From Bidens hawaiensis (Eukaryota > Streptophyta > Magnoliopsida > Asterales > Asteraceae), in the NCBI GenBank assembly GCA_021521415.1, contig JAIQDT010003809.1, forward strand, positions 123,501 through 187,500: 64,000 bases of DNA, read 5' to 3'. The position numbers and the translations under genes are program-made. Numbering within the stretch: the first letter of the stretch is position 1; each line of letters starts with the position of its first letter. Of the stretch, positions 12,350 through 25,055 are shown piece by piece. Below the pieces are notes generated by a model. The model saw only the letters and a list, made by a program, of their open reading frames with translations, was not told where the DNA came from and made no database searches.

Positions 12350-12583
12350 TAAAGACAATGGTACATACACCAATTGGCCGGTTTCCCGATGGTTGCGTGT
12401 TATGTGCCTTATGTCCAAGGCTTGATGCAAAACACGACTCTCGAGCCGGGGTCTCACCGGAAGCAGCCTCATTCCTATGGGATAGATGTAAGGCTATCTA
12501 CATCTTATATTCCTCTTACTCTTCCATAGCTTTGCTTTTGGTAAGATTTACTGAGTACGATGAATAGATGATGATGATGATGA
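12350..12583 (+). mobile_element. Au/TS-like SINE, diverged, ending in a GAT-repeat tail
   Basis: The text GGTTTCCCGATGGTTGCGTG, the phrase GAGCCGGGGTCTCACCGG, and a later GGATAGATGTAAGG...ATTTACTGAGT follow the body of Au-family plant SINEs from memory. The usual short-repeat tail is here ATGATGATGATG. Copia III inserted into this tail, using GATGA as target. Confidence 0.5.
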
Positions 12584-12946
12584 TGCTAAACTGGGAGCAC
12601 ACACAGAACACACGAACACGCTGTGATTGATCGGACGATCGACTCTTTTGTTTTTATTAAACAGAAAAACAAGATACGATACAATGAAAATAAACTAAAC
12701 ATAGATGGCTTATATACTGCCCAGCAACCTAGTCCTACTCAAACTCAAATAAGAAAACATAATTATCTAAACATTTAAAAATAACCAGATAATAATAACC
12801 GAACTTAGCCTCCAAGTAATTCGAACTAAACCTTGGACTTTATTAATCTCCTCCAACCACCCCTTTAGAGATTACCGAACAACCCTCGTTTATTTCCGTA
12901 ATAACCGTTTTGGCCCGTTAAGGTGGTATTGTTATAATTTTTCACA
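12584..12946 (-). repeat. 3' LTR of copia III
   Basis: This is 363 bp. The first bases TGCTAAACTG compare with TGTGAAACTG in the partner LTR. It follows the minus-strand purine tract GAGAGGGAG at about 12947-12957. Confidence 0.9.
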
Positions 12947-13096
12947 CTCCCTCTCAATACCAACCTTCTTCATTCCCATACTTGAACAAAACTTCAACAT
13001 TTTGACTTTAGACAAACTCTTAGTCAACATATCGGCTACTTGTTCTTTCGTATCCACGTACGTTAAATCGATTTCACCGTTTAACACCTATTCACG
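12947..13096 (-). pseudogene. C-terminal end of copia III pol, separated by element II
   Basis: On the minus strand this reads VLNGEIDLTYVDTKEQVAD followed by MLTKSLSK, the family's RNase H tail (HYHYIR...GEI...D..AD..TK). It continues directly from the pol text at 25480-25952 once element II and one copy of its TCACG duplication are removed. An in-frame TAG lies right at the junction, where the family normally has Lys. Confidence 0.85.
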
Positions 13097-13520
13097 TGTA
13101 GGTTCTCTGAACGGATCACACGAGATATCCCGGTTTACTCAGGTGCGGAATCCCTGCGTAGATCGTTACGAGCGTAGAAAGCAAACCAAACAAACACACA
13201 CGAACAAACCGACACACGTTATATATTAATAACCGAACTCACGTGATATGAATCACTGATACAGACTCTCGTCGACTCGATCGACTCAAACGACTAACTT
13301 CTTAACCAACTGATTAACCCTAAACCAAGCCGTAAGCTTGTATATAAATACACGACAACTTCGCCTGATATGTTCAGGCGAAGTTGTCCATAACTTCGCT
13401 TGTTCAACAAGTTCGCCTAGGCGAACTTGTTAACAACTTCGCTTAAACAAAAACATAAATAACATTACAGACTCGATTACAGACACTAGACTATGAACTA
13501 CTGACATCTATGCACCAACA
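13097..13520 (-). repeat. 3' LTR of copia II with strong palindromes
   Basis: Contains a hairpin with a 14-bp stem (ACAACTTCGCCTGA and its complement, loop TATG) at about 13352-13386, and a perfect 24-bp palindrome centred on TTCGCCTAGGCGAA at about 13408-13431. A TATA-like TATTTATATA (minus strand) lies just downstream in the direction of transcription. Confidence 0.9.
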
Positions 13521-13655
13521 GACTCCCCCTTGGCAGTAGCTTCATATCTTGATCTTTAAGCACTTGTCTTGTAATCTTCACGCATGCACTCCTTCTCTAA
13601 CACATACCGCGACTACTCGCTGATACTTCCTCGCTTCGTCTTTCCAAGCAGGAAA

Positions 13656-16495
13656 TTAGAATATCTTCTTTTCATTCAACACTTGCAGATCAGCTTTCGA
13701 TAAGTTAACAAGATGCATCGGATCATACACCCTCAGCACTTCTTGTTCGTCTTCGTCTTCCATCACGGCTTCAGCAGTCTGGCAATCAACATACCACCAT
13801 TTAAGATTCTTCAACACATCTTGAGGCATAATCTTCATTGGAACCTCCTTAATGCATCGAATCGGTTTATACTTCATTACCAACCATGGCTTGCCATCTG
13901 CTCTCATCCCCCTTTCTTTATCTTCCACTAGCTTTCCCTTATGTGGCTTTAATAACTCAAACTTCTTCTCTTTTATGCTTTCTTTCCACACGATCTTCCC
14001 AATAACCCTTGCCATGTTATCGTCGCTTCTATTGATCAGCCCCAATCTAGCCTAATCCTTCACCTCACATTCCGGCAATGTATTGAGAGATCTCAACGTT
14101 CTTTTAAAATACTGAATCCCATCAAAACGTTTCACCACAAACAACTTTATCTTTTCATCATATAGCCAACAAATAATTCCTTTCTTCGACTCAGCATAGC
14201 CTTTGATATTATAACTCTTCTTGAACATGGTTGGAACAGCAGGCTTCTTAGTTTAATAAACCAATGAGCACAGCCTTCCTTCCACCTAGGCTGCTCCTCC
14301 CACTCAGTCTCATCATTTTCCATCTCAGTACCCATATCGGCTTTCTCAACATCTGGGATCTCGTGTTCAACATTTTCTTCAAGTATTTCACCTTCTTCAA
14401 TCTCATATTCAATCACAATCTGTGCTCCAATCTTCTCAATCTCCTCAATAGGCAGCACATCATCATCAAACTTCACATCATCCTCTAGCATATCATCATC
14501 CAATTCTTTCAACGCATCGATCACATCATCTTCATCATCAACCATCACCACCTCATCACCACCAACTGCACCCGCAGACTCCCCCTGAGCTGTGGAAGTC
14601 CCAAGAGCTTGAGTAGTTCTTGGCAACTCACCACCTGCACCTTTCGGTGCATTGGGATCATCGTCTCTGTCATTTCTCTTCTTCGTCCTTAACTCGTCGC
14701 CTCTACAGCCTGTCTCCCCCTGAGATGCCAAGAACTTCTTCATAGCATCTATAATTCTCCCATGTTCAACCAGGAGGGACGACTGTAGTTGATTCTCTGC
14801 TACAAGGCGTAGAATAGCCTGGGTCTGGATAAAGTTTATCCTTGATTGCTCTGCCATGACCCGTTCAAGTGTAGCTATTCTCTCCGAGTCTGAGAGGGTT
14901 GCATCGAAATCAAACCTCATGTTAGATGTATCTTGAGTATACTCAGCAGGGATCTCGAATGTAACCGGGACATCAGAAGCAGTTGTGGACGTAACCGCAG
15001 GTGGTATCGTGACCGACAACCCTGCAGTTGCAACGATGGTAGACTCTACAAATTGTGCCACCACCTCTGAAGGAGTAAGCGTTGGAGGTGGTAACGACAC
15101 AATCTCCGGAGTCGTCGTCTGTAATGTGATGGATGGGATTCCGACAGCTGATGTAGCCACCACAGGAACATCCGCGGCGCTTGTAACCTGTACAGAAGTA
15201 GGAACAATCGACATACCTGACAGTGCGGATGGAGCGAAACGTACAACCCTTGAAGTCTCTCCAGCTCCCATACCTGCACCTGTCCTTTCACGTCTTGATC
15301 GTCTAATCAGCTTGTGGATATCTTCTTCTTCTTCTGACTCACTATCATCCACCGTCCTCTTTCTCTTCCCTAACGTTCTCTCTCGTCTCACCATCATCCT
15401 TCTCGCCTCATCCATAATCCCGTCAAGATCTGAGTCAGCCACCGTCGTAGCTGCTCTAGTAACAATCACTTCCCGAACCTGTGCAGCAGAAACCTGCACC
15501 TCTTCTTGTGGATCAAAACGATCCATGTCGAAGAATCCTTGGCCGCCAAATGCAGCATCAAGGTCTACATCCTCCTCAGCCGACACCACAGGCACAGTAG
15601 GTACATCTCTAGTTGCTCCTGCCTGTTGTGGTTGAGGGTCTCTGAACTCATCCCCTCGAGCTGGCACATACCCCGGGTTTATTAAGAACCCAAAGAGTGG
15701 AGTATGCCTTGGACGACGTTCAGGCTTGCTCCTCGCACTCGAAGTACGGCATTGAGCAAAGATACGTTTGCTCACACTCTCCACGTATCTTATTGGGCGT
15801 CGTTGTGGCAAATTTGGAGCCACATGGTTCAAGATCATCTGGATGAATCTTGGATACATTATGAACTGCTCACGAGCCATCGCCCTCCTCTGTCTGTCGA
15901 TCTCGTAAAAGACCATCTGACTAAAGCTATAACGTTTGTTATAAGTCAGAGCAGTCATTGCAGACTGCATGGTCGCACCCATTCCGTCAGTACCCGCCTT
16001 CCTCCCAGACATACACACAATCATGTCGTGCATGAGGAAGCGCCACTGATCGAGCAGGAACCCCTTCCGTCTCTGGGTATCGCCCAATGGACCAGAATAG
16101 CCCATTCTTAGAAATGCTCCATCGCGAAACGGAGCAACAAACTCTGTAGGGTCATTCCTAGTCTCCTCACCGAATCGCAACGCCACCCGTATTTGTTCAG
16201 ACGAGAACTGAACTTCTTGGTTGTTGACGGTTGCTCGCATAACCGGGGGTTCAACACGGCAATCGTACTCCACAGTCTGCCAGAAATCCTCGATATTGGG
16301 TAAGGATATCGGCAGAGTCGTCGTGATAGCGTGGAATATCCTCGAGCGAATGAGGAATGTGATGATCTCACGGTAATCCTCCACACCACTCGCTTCCGGG
16401 TCTAAGGTGATGAACATGTTGTGACCCGGGAAGAATTGTCTCTGATTATCTCCGTCATCGCCTCCAGCACCTCCAGCACCTGCTACTGCAGCCAT
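13656..16495 (-). pseudogene. Third ORF of copia II, unrecognised, env-position protein with one frameshift and one nonsense codon
   Basis: The frame opens at ATG 16495 with a Gly/Ala/Asp-rich leader and runs 782 codons. I do not recognise a catalytic domain. The first ~260 residues are globular-looking (motifs EDFWQTVEYD, RQRRAMAREQF, YVESVSKRIFAQ), followed by a Ser/Thr/Val-rich low-complexity middle and a strongly acidic stretch. Near 14250 a frameshift diverts the frame. A matching continuation runs on past an in-frame TAG at 14052-14054 to 13656, ending in a well-conserved-looking basic segment (KWWYVDCQTAEAV, VYDPMHLVNLSKADLQVL). It sits where Sireviruses carry an env-like gene, but no signal peptide or clear membrane span is visible. 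The 216-codon frame on the opposite strand (14985-15635) is a shadow. Confidence 0.6.
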
Positions 16496-16539
16496 ATCTG
16501 CAACAAACGAACCAAGTTAGATACACGTTAATGTTTAGC

Positions 16540-17235
16540 ACAAGTTCGCTTATCACCATGAGCGAAGTTGTGATAACTTCTGTATAGGCGAAGTTAAAGT
16601 TGAGGCGAAGTTGGGAACAACTTCGCTTCATCTTTAAGTTCGTCTAATAATTTAAAATTTTAAAAGGTCCAGGCGAAGTTAATGACAACTTCGCCTCACC
16701 ACAACATCGCCTCAGGCGAAGTTTAGACTCAGGCGAAGTTACGGATAACTTCGCCTAAACCTTAAGTTCGCCTGAATCTGAATCGGCGACAGTGAGAACG
16801 ATTCAAACATCGAAAGTCTGGTGTTTCGGCCAATTTAGACGATTAAGGAGACTAAAACACATGATAGTAAAGTAATCCGGATGATCAGTTTGTTCATGAA
16901 CACGTAAAAACAAGTTTTGAAATCGGGTATAGGTTTCGAACATCCGAGGTCGCTAACCGGGTGTCGAAACAACCTAGGATTAACAACATCGAACATCGAG
17001 TATAAGATATAGAACCCAAACACACCTTGAATACTGATTGAAATCGGAAAAAAGATAATCGGATGAAAAACGGAGATAAGTTCGCTGTGTGAATCGAGGA
17101 TAAGTTCGCTGATATTTCAAATAATGAACTGATGACCTTTGATAATCCTTATATAGGGGCGAAGTTATACAGGCGAAGTTACGGTTAACTTCGCCTAGGC
17201 GAAGTTATTCACAAGTTCGCCTGTTTAACAACATC
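16540..17235 (-). repeat. GGCGAAGTT / AACTTCGCC palindrome-rich region upstream of ORF3 in copia II
   Basis: About ten copies of GGCGAAGTT or its complement occur, many in opposed pairs (for example around 16677-16700, 16730-16760 and 17155-17222) that would fold into hairpins. The same word recurs in both LTRs and in the 5' leader. It is comparable in position and style to the repeated palindromic sequences of Sireviruses. Confidence 0.8.
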
Positions 17236-17796
17236 GCCTATATTTACAAAATCAACCCTTATAATTTGAACATTTTGCAATTAACTTTTAAAACTTCCCT
17301 TTAAGAATTAAATAACACGATCAAGTCCAAGTAACCATTTATAAAAGCAAACAACTACATAAAAAGAAAACTTTAACAATTAAAGTATAAGAGATCAAAT
17401 TTCAGTCTCGATAGGGACTACTACGTTTTAGAAACGATCCGAACAGGAATCACACTAACTACGTGACTGTCACATAGATCCGTGTTTAGCTGTATTATGA
17501 CATATAGAGACAGGTTGTAAGCAGGTAAATAACTTAAGATGGTTTTCATCGTTTCTGTGATACGAGTTAGGTTCAATTAAGCCTCAAAATTTAAGTGGGC
17601 AACAACTCAGAGATTATGATGCCTCCTATCTATTCTCAAAGCGTATTTGGCTTTCCCCAAGTCACCCCGAATTGACTTCGACCCTTAGTGTCTGATTAAG
17701 TTTGTAATTACTCTTCATCTCCTTCCCGTTCTCTTTCTTACTCCATCATTAAGAAGTCTTGATATGTTGAACTCTAGAATGTTTCAATAATTCATA

Positions 17797-17841
<45 letters not shown>

Positions 17842-18592
17842 ATAAACATTTACATAGACTTCAGAGTAGTGAATAACTGCAAGTCCCGAATCTGGATCAC
17901 TGCAGTTTCTTGAAACGCTATCTTCACGGGAATCAGAACACTTACGGGCTCGTGTATGACTGGGTAATCGCTTTTCTGCCTATCATTCGGAAAGATATAT
18001 ATGAAGACATGCAAAACTCCTAAGAAGTTTCCACGTAAAATCAAGTAGTTTTAGTTTGTATCACATCTACTTTTACGCACCATAAAAAGTTACCATGACA
18101 TACAATGACTGTCCTAAAGCCTTTTAAGCCTAATAACTTCACTAGTTAAGCACACATAATCAGTATATTTATCATTTTCCAAGGTTGGATCAATTTTTTG
18201 TTAAACATAGCAAACGAACTTCTTACGAAGTAGCAGACTTGAAAAATAATTTCATTTCCCTCAAAAAAATTTTTTAACATTAATCGCCCCGACCAAAACA
18301 AAGTCTTCAGGTAAACGGCTATCCCGATGATCCAATGGATCAGCTGGACCGACCACATACTAGTATGTGTCCTTCTAACTAATTAGTATGATCAACTAAT
18401 TTTAAGCGAAAGAATGAAAACTCATCATAAACCGCCCCGGTCACTTTCAGTCATCTGGTTAATGGCTATCCTCATATTCTACAAGTAGAATTGAGGACCA
18501 AACATATCCTAAGACATGTCCTTCAAACTGTGGTAACCGACATACTTTTAAGCGATGGTGATTTTTTTTTTTAAATAACTTGAAAAGCATGG
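17236..18592 (-). other. Non-coding spacer between pol and ORF3 of copia II
   Basis: No supported coding sequence. It contains a 40-base T run (17799-17838) and two diverged direct copies of a segment with CGCCCCGRYCA and GGYTAATGGCTATCC-like words at about 18283-18375 and 18431-18530. Short open frames here lack recognisable domains. Confidence 0.6.
17799..17838. repeat. Homopolymer run of 40 T (poly-A on the element's sense strand)
   Basis: This is an uninterrupted T tract. In element orientation it is a poly-A run downstream of pol, which could be a captured polyadenylated RNA end or simple slippage. Confidence 0.9.
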
Positions 18593-21500
18593 TTACTCGG
18601 GATTGATCATCCCATTCAACTCAATAAGGTTTTGAAATCTCGTTTTGTCAAACGCTTTAGTATATAAATCAGCGAAATTATCAAGCGTATCCACCTTTTC
18701 AAGCACAATCAGTTTATTCTCAGCACAATCCCGTATAAAATGATGACGTATGTCAATATGTTTAGTTTTACTGTGCTTCACGGGATTGTTAGTTACTGAG
18801 ATAGCAGCTGTGTTATCAATGCAAATAGGTGTAAGTAAGAAATTCAGACCATAGTCGCGCAACTGTTGTTGAATCCAAAGAACCTGGGAGCAGCAGTTGG
18901 ATGCTGCCATGTATTCTGCTTCACAGGTTGAAATTGCGACCGAAGTCTGTTTCTTGCATTGCCACGACACCAATCTGCCACCAAGAAACTGACATCCTCC
19001 AGTTGTTGACTTCCGACTCTGATTGCACCCTCCATAATCAGAATCTGTGTAAGCGACTAGCTCCAAGTCTCCTCCTCTCGGGTACCACAACCCCAGCTTC
19101 GGTTTGCCCTTGAGATACCGCAAGATCCTCTTCAAACCCTTCATGTGAGATTCCTTTGGGTTTGCCTGAAAACGAGCACAAAGACAAACAGCAAACATTA
19201 TATCAGGCCTAGAAGCAGTTAAGTATATTAAAGAACCTATAATAGCCCGATACTGAGTTGGGTCCACATCTGCATCACCGTCTGACTTAGCACCCAATTT
19301 GTGATTGACGCAGATAGGAGTGTCGAATGGAGTGCTGTCCTCCATCTTGAAGCATTTGAGCACATCATGGACATACTTGGTCTGATGAATGAACATCCCA
19401 TCCTTCTTCTGATCAACCTGCAATCCTAAAAAGAAAGTTAGTTCACCCATAGCACTCATTTCAAACCTTTTCTTCATGACGTCCTCAAACTCCTGACACA
19501 TGGAGACTTTAGATGTGGCAAAGATAATGTCATCCACGTAGACTTGCACTAGCAGGAAGTCGCTTCCTTCTCTCTTAACGAACAACGTGCTATCTATTTT
19601 CCCTCTTTCAAATCCATTTTCAAGCAAGTAATCTGATAAAGTTGAATACCAGGCACGAGGTGCCTGATGTAGTCCATACAATGCCTTGCTCAACTTGTAC
19701 ACGTGATCAGGAAAGTCTGGGTCAGGAAAACCCGGAGGTTGCTCAACATACACTACCTCATCAACTTTCCCATTCAGAAACGCACTCTTCACATCCAACT
19801 GAAATACCTTCATCTTCTTATAAGCAACGAACGCCAAAAACAATCTAATTGCTTCCAACCTTGCCACCGGAGCGAACACTTCATTATAATCAATACCCTC
19901 TTGTTGATTAAATCCTTTCACAACTAGCCTCGCCTTGTTTCTTATGATAATCCCTTTCTCATCTCTCTTGCACTTAAACACCCATTTTGTGCCTATCGCA
20001 TGCACATTCTTCGGTTTTTCAACCAAATCCCATACTTCCATCTTCTTGAACTGAGCCAAATCTTCTTGCATGGCTTCGACCCACGAGCTGTCCTTTAAAG
20101 CTATTTGATAATTCTTCGGCTCAATCTGGCTGATAAAGCAGGTGTACAAGCATTCGTTGATTATCCCTGTCTCCTTGATGCTTGTGTAAACACAGGTGTG
20201 CTCATTCAAGCTACTTCTTGTTTGTACACCGGAGGACACATCACCAATCACATTCTCCAAAGGGTGATCTTTATGAATTCTCGTGGTCGGAACAGAACCG
20301 ACATGCAAATTATCTTCCAAATTAGAAGAGATCTCGTCAATGGTTGTTTCTGGCTGAGAGTGAAATGGATTGAAAAATTCTTCTTCAGTCGAGGCAGCAG
20401 GGGTACCAGTAGAGTTTGATGAGGAAGGTTGACATTTATCAATCAGCTGTCTTTGCAATAGATTTTCTTCCTCATCAAGTATCATCTTCGTCGCAACTCT
20501 TTCTTCTTTTTCAGAAATTTCCAAATCTGGTATGTTAAAAGACTTAAAAAGCTTAACATAGTCGAAAAGCTCAGCAGGTCCATTGCTTGGTTTTGGCGGT
20601 TGGTAACTTGTGATGTCGGTGTTACACACCACCTCCACCTTGCAGGTCGAAGTATTGAAGACACGTCTGTTGGGAGTACCAACAACATAACCGACTAAGA
20701 TTCCTTCATCGGCTACTTCGCCAAATTTAGAATTTGTCTTCAAGATCGAACAAGGGGACCCGAATGGTTCAAGACCACTCAAGTTGGGCTTCCTTCCATG
20801 CATAAGCTCGTAACACGTTTTACCGAGTCTCTTAACAGTTAACACTCTATTCAGAACATAGCAGGCTGTAGCAACTGCTTCAGCCCAGAACATCACAGGA
20901 AGCTTCGAATCTGCCAGCATAGTTCTGGCTCCTTCAATTAAAGTTCGGTTCTTCCTTTCAGCCACTCCATTCTGTTGCGGAGTATCCGGAGCGCTGTATT
21001 GGTGTTCAATTCCTTTCTGAAGACAGAAGATCTCCATCTCAAAATTCTTGAACTCCGTTCCATTGTCACTCCTGATGAACTTAACTGTTTTACCCATGAC
21101 GTTCTCAACTTTGGTAATCAAATTCTTCACCATTTGAGCCGTCTCATCCTTCGATTTCAGAAAATATACCCACGAATATCGCGAGTAGTCATCAGTGATC
21201 ACCAAGCAGTAAGAAGTACCTCCTAGACTTTTTGCATACACGGGACCGAAGAGATCCATGTGAAGCAGTTCTAGAGTACTGGCAATAGAGTTGATCTTCT
21301 TGGTGAGATGGGATTTCTTGTGTTGCTTTCCCTTCTTGCATGCTATACATTTGTCTTCAAAGTTAAAACTTTTCAAGGGAACGCCCATCACAAGTCCATT
21401 CCTGACAATGTGGTTCATCTTCCGAAGATGAATGTGCCCCATCCTCCTATGCCACAATTCGGACTCTGATTCACTCGCTTTTGTCATAAGGCATTATTCT

Positions 21501-21901
21501 GCCATGGCCATTTCAGTTGATCTCATATCCATAATATATGTATTTCTTTCACGTGGTGCCTTCATCACAATCCACTCCTCTGGTATCTGAAAACCAGGTT
21601 TCAACACAATCGCCTCATTCTTTGTGAAATGAACGGTGTACTCCTTATCACAGATCTGCGACACACTCAGCAGATTGTGCTTCAATTCTTCTACAAAGTT
21701 AACCTTCTCCAAAGTCATCTTTCCGTTTGACACCGTTCCCATTCCAGTAATCTTGCCACCACCTTCACCGGCAAAGCTCACTCTCCCTCCTTGAACAGGT
21801 TTCAAATCGTGTAACAAGTATTTGTTACCCGTCATGTGCTGGGAACAGCCGCTATCTACAACCCAAAGATTGTTGGCAGCCCTGTTCAACTGTTCCTGCA
21901 C
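18593..21901 (-). pseudogene. pro-pol polyprotein of copia II with one in-frame stop
   Basis: Aspartic protease (WVVDSGCSQHMTG) is followed by GAG-pre-integrase ([15 protein letters not shown] with CIACKKGK), the integrase core ([39 protein letters not shown]), reverse transcriptase ([22 protein letters not shown]) and RNase H ([18 protein letters not shown]), ending [11 protein letters not shown]...DLYTKAF. Both halves share one frame, separated only by a TAA at 21494-21496 between protease and integrase. All catalytic signatures are intact, so this single nonsense codon is the main defect. The frame differs from gag upstream. Confidence 0.9.
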
Positions 21902-21915
21902 AATAAAGCAAAAGA

Positions 21916-24537
21916 TTAGAATTTAGGGACCCAAGACCAATTGGTCTTGGATCTATAGATCCCAAACTTTGGCTTTCCAAAGTTAGTATCTCGGTAATTC
22001 CTGTAAGTCCCATTAGGATATCTCATTGAAGATTGATTGTGAGGCCTTCCAAACCGTTGTGAATTGAAAGAATTATAGCTTGTGGTTTGGTTATTAGTAG
22101 TGTAAAACTGAGATTTGTTTCTATGAAAACCTGAATTATTCACATTTTTGAATTTTAAGTGGTTTTCATTGTTAGCAGCATGATAATTACTATTAGGTTT
22201 ATTCTCAGCTTTAGTAGGCCTTACATCTCTGAATCGCTGCTTCAGAGGGCAATTTGCAACAAGATGTCCTAATTGATTACATCTAAAACAACACATATGC
22301 TCAACTTTTTTATCAACCGGTGTTTTAGATGTCGAGGCTATATTACCGCCCGTTCGTCTCACATATGGTGGGACGTACGGGTTTAGTGGAGTACTCCTTT
22401 TATTTGTTTTATCTTTTTCTCCACTCTTGGGTAACACAACCTCCTCTTTTGCCTTACCAGACTCGGATGACTTATCCGAATCTGACGAGACTGGACTTTG
22501 ATCAGAAATTTCAACACTTGAAACAGGCGAACTTGTTTCGCCTCTACTAACATTTGGTTCTTTAACAGTTACTTTAATTGGCACTGTCTGAGCAACCTCA
22601 AAATCAACAGATTTCTGAACACTATGGTTAAAAGTGTAATTGTGATTGTACGGTGGTGGAACCTCATGATAACCGATTCCTCCTCTCTTAGCAGAGGAAC
22701 CTTGATCACTAACAAGGTGATCAAGAATAGCAGAAGAATTTCTGAACTGCTCCAGTTTTCGATTCAGTTCCACCACTTTCACCTGGTGGTCAGCAATCTG
22801 TTTTTCTCTCTTAGCAATTAGTTTGGTCTTTTCTTCCAAAATTTCATAACTTAAATCAATCACTTCAATTTTTTCAGCAAGTTTTGTTTTTAGACTTTTA
22901 ACATCTTTTTAACAAGCTTTTATTTTAATTTTATAATTATTTTCTCTTGATTTAATAAAGTGATGATCTTCTTTTAAGGTTTTAAATTCAGCATCCAACC
23001 TAACATACTGATCGGTTATGGTTGCTAGTTGCTCAGACAAGTTCTCACATTTTGAACAAGTTGGTTTAGAACATACCTCGGAGAGCTGATCTTTAACATC
23101 TGCCATGAAAGCTTTTTCTTCTCCGGTAACCTTCTCACTTTCTTCAGTTTCAACCTTCGCCAAATTTGCCTGCTCAAAAGTTTCTTTAGACAGCAGGTTC
23201 CAGTTGTATTCACCATCTTCTCTGAACATCATGGCACTATAATCTTTTCTACCCTCACTTTGCTGTGGAGACCTACCCTGACTTCGTTCCACACGCTCAT
23301 TCCTGCATTCCTTTGCAAAGTGACCGTTTTGTTGACAATTGTAGCATCTCACCTTTGCCTTGTCAAACCCCGGCTTTCCACCGACAAACTTCCTTCCCGT
23401 CTTTCTCATAAACCTCTTTACTCTTCTCACGATCATGGCCATTTGCCATTGTAAATCCATTTCTTCCATATCGTCAGCATCAATCTGATCGTAATCTTCA
23501 TCCAACATAGCTGGATCAACAATTTTCCCTTGAATGTAGTTCTCATAGGAAGCAATGAAAGAAGCATAGAGACCAAACTGCTCTTCAGCAGACTTGACAC
23601 TCATAGGCATCTTGGAGTAGTTGTTGCTGGGAGAACTTGGAGAGCAACTACTCTTGCTTACCTGGGGTTGAGAACCACTCGATCCAGCTGCTACATAGCA
23701 AACATCCCCATTTGTGTTAACTGACACATGCCCCTCATGTGATGAGTTGGGGCCCGACTCTCCCTTTGTGTAGTAGGCACCAGATTCAGTCTTCGATCCT
23801 GAGCTAGTGTTAACTTTAGCTCCATACATACCTGGATCTTGAACCTGATCCATAGGTGTCTCTTTTCTGACCATGTTAAGCTCAAAGGTTCTGAGCTTGT
23901 TGACTGCCGTTTCAAGATCATATGTGGGAAAGTCCTTGTCTTCCCTCATCAGCACAGTGTACATCTCCCATTTTGGTGGGAGAGCATCTAGAAGCTTCTC
24001 AACTATTTCTTCTTCTCGGTAGGAAATAGAATAGTTGCTCAATTCAGTCATCAGATGGTAATATCGAGTGATAATATCATCTAAGGATTCATTCTTCAAA
24101 TACTTGAAGACTGAGAACTGGGTTTTGAGCAATTTTATCTTTGAAGCACGGATTCCTACATTCCCTTCAAATCTGTTCTCAAGAGCTTCCCAAAGCTCTC
24201 TTGCTGACGTATACTTTCTGAACGTATGAAGGATCTCTTGAGGAAGAGCCATAGTAATAGCAGCATGAGCCTTACTCTCGGCCTCATACATCTTTTTCTC
24301 TTCTTCTTCCATTTTACTATACTTTTTAATTTGATCACGACCTTCATACTCCATAACTGGTGGAATATAACCATCCTGGATGCATACCCACATCTTCGCA
24401 TCCTGGTATTTGACGTATTGTATGAACCGATCTTTCCATGCAACGAAATCGGTTCCCTTCAACAATCTTGGGGCCTTGGTAGCTGACCCTGCTTCAATTT
24501 CCATCCTCACTAACTCAGAGATGTTGATCGACGACAT
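21916..24537 (-). pseudogene. gag of copia II with two zinc knuckles and one internal stop
   Basis: Starts at ATG 24537. An N-terminal copia gag core (KGTDFVAWKDRF, ALPPKWEMYTVLM) leads to a CCHC knuckle (CYNCQQNGHFAKEC). After a TAA at 22909-22911 the same frame stays open for another ~330 codons, with a coiled-coil-like segment and a second knuckle (CFRCNQLGHLVANC), ending WSWVPKF at 21916. Because the frame is unchanged across the stop, it was probably a single gag of about 870 residues. A 3' splice-site-like pyrimidine tract ending TGTGCAG lies just downstream, next to the protease start. Confidence 0.8.
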
Positions 24538-24589
24538 CTTTCCCGAAAAGTAAGAAACCTGAAAAATTAAGATTTTTTTTTTTTATTAA

Positions 24590-24860
24590 AGTACTGTAGG
24601 CGAAGTTACGGATAACTTCGCTTGAAGTAGGCGAAGTTGTAGAGAACTTCGCTGACGAACTTCGCTGATAACACTGCTGATTAACTTCGCTGATTCTTAA
24701 CTTCGCTTGAGGTAAGCGAACTTAAGAGGTAGGCGAAATTGTAGAGAACTTCGCTTGAGTTAGGCGAACTTGAGAAGGTAGGCGAAGTTGTGGATAACTT
24801 CGCTTAACCTTATATCTTCGCCGAAACCCTACGCACAGTGGCGGCAACTTCGCCTGATGA
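24590..24860 (-). repeat. GGCGAAGTT repeat cluster in the 5' leader of copia II
   Basis: At least eight GCGAAGTT/AACTTCGC words occur in 270 bp between the 5' LTR and gag, often as inverted neighbours. This matches the clusters in the LTR and upstream of ORF3. Confidence 0.85.
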
Positions 24861-25055
24861 ACACGGAAGATTTGCAGATCTGTAAATCGGATTTTAACGA
24901 GGTTTTTGACGGTGTAAAAGCTTGAACACAATGGTAGGAGGTAAGAATGATCAAAAACACAGAAAACACGTCCCGCGAATAGTCGAAACGGGACGATTTC
25001 TACACCCGCGTGAATATCCCGAACCACACAATCGAGCAAATGCTCTGATACCACT

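Noticed and set aside
14985..15635. 216-codon plus-strand ORF
   Set aside because: It is antisense to the Ser/Thr/Val-rich part of the copia II third ORF, and its composition mirrors that strand.
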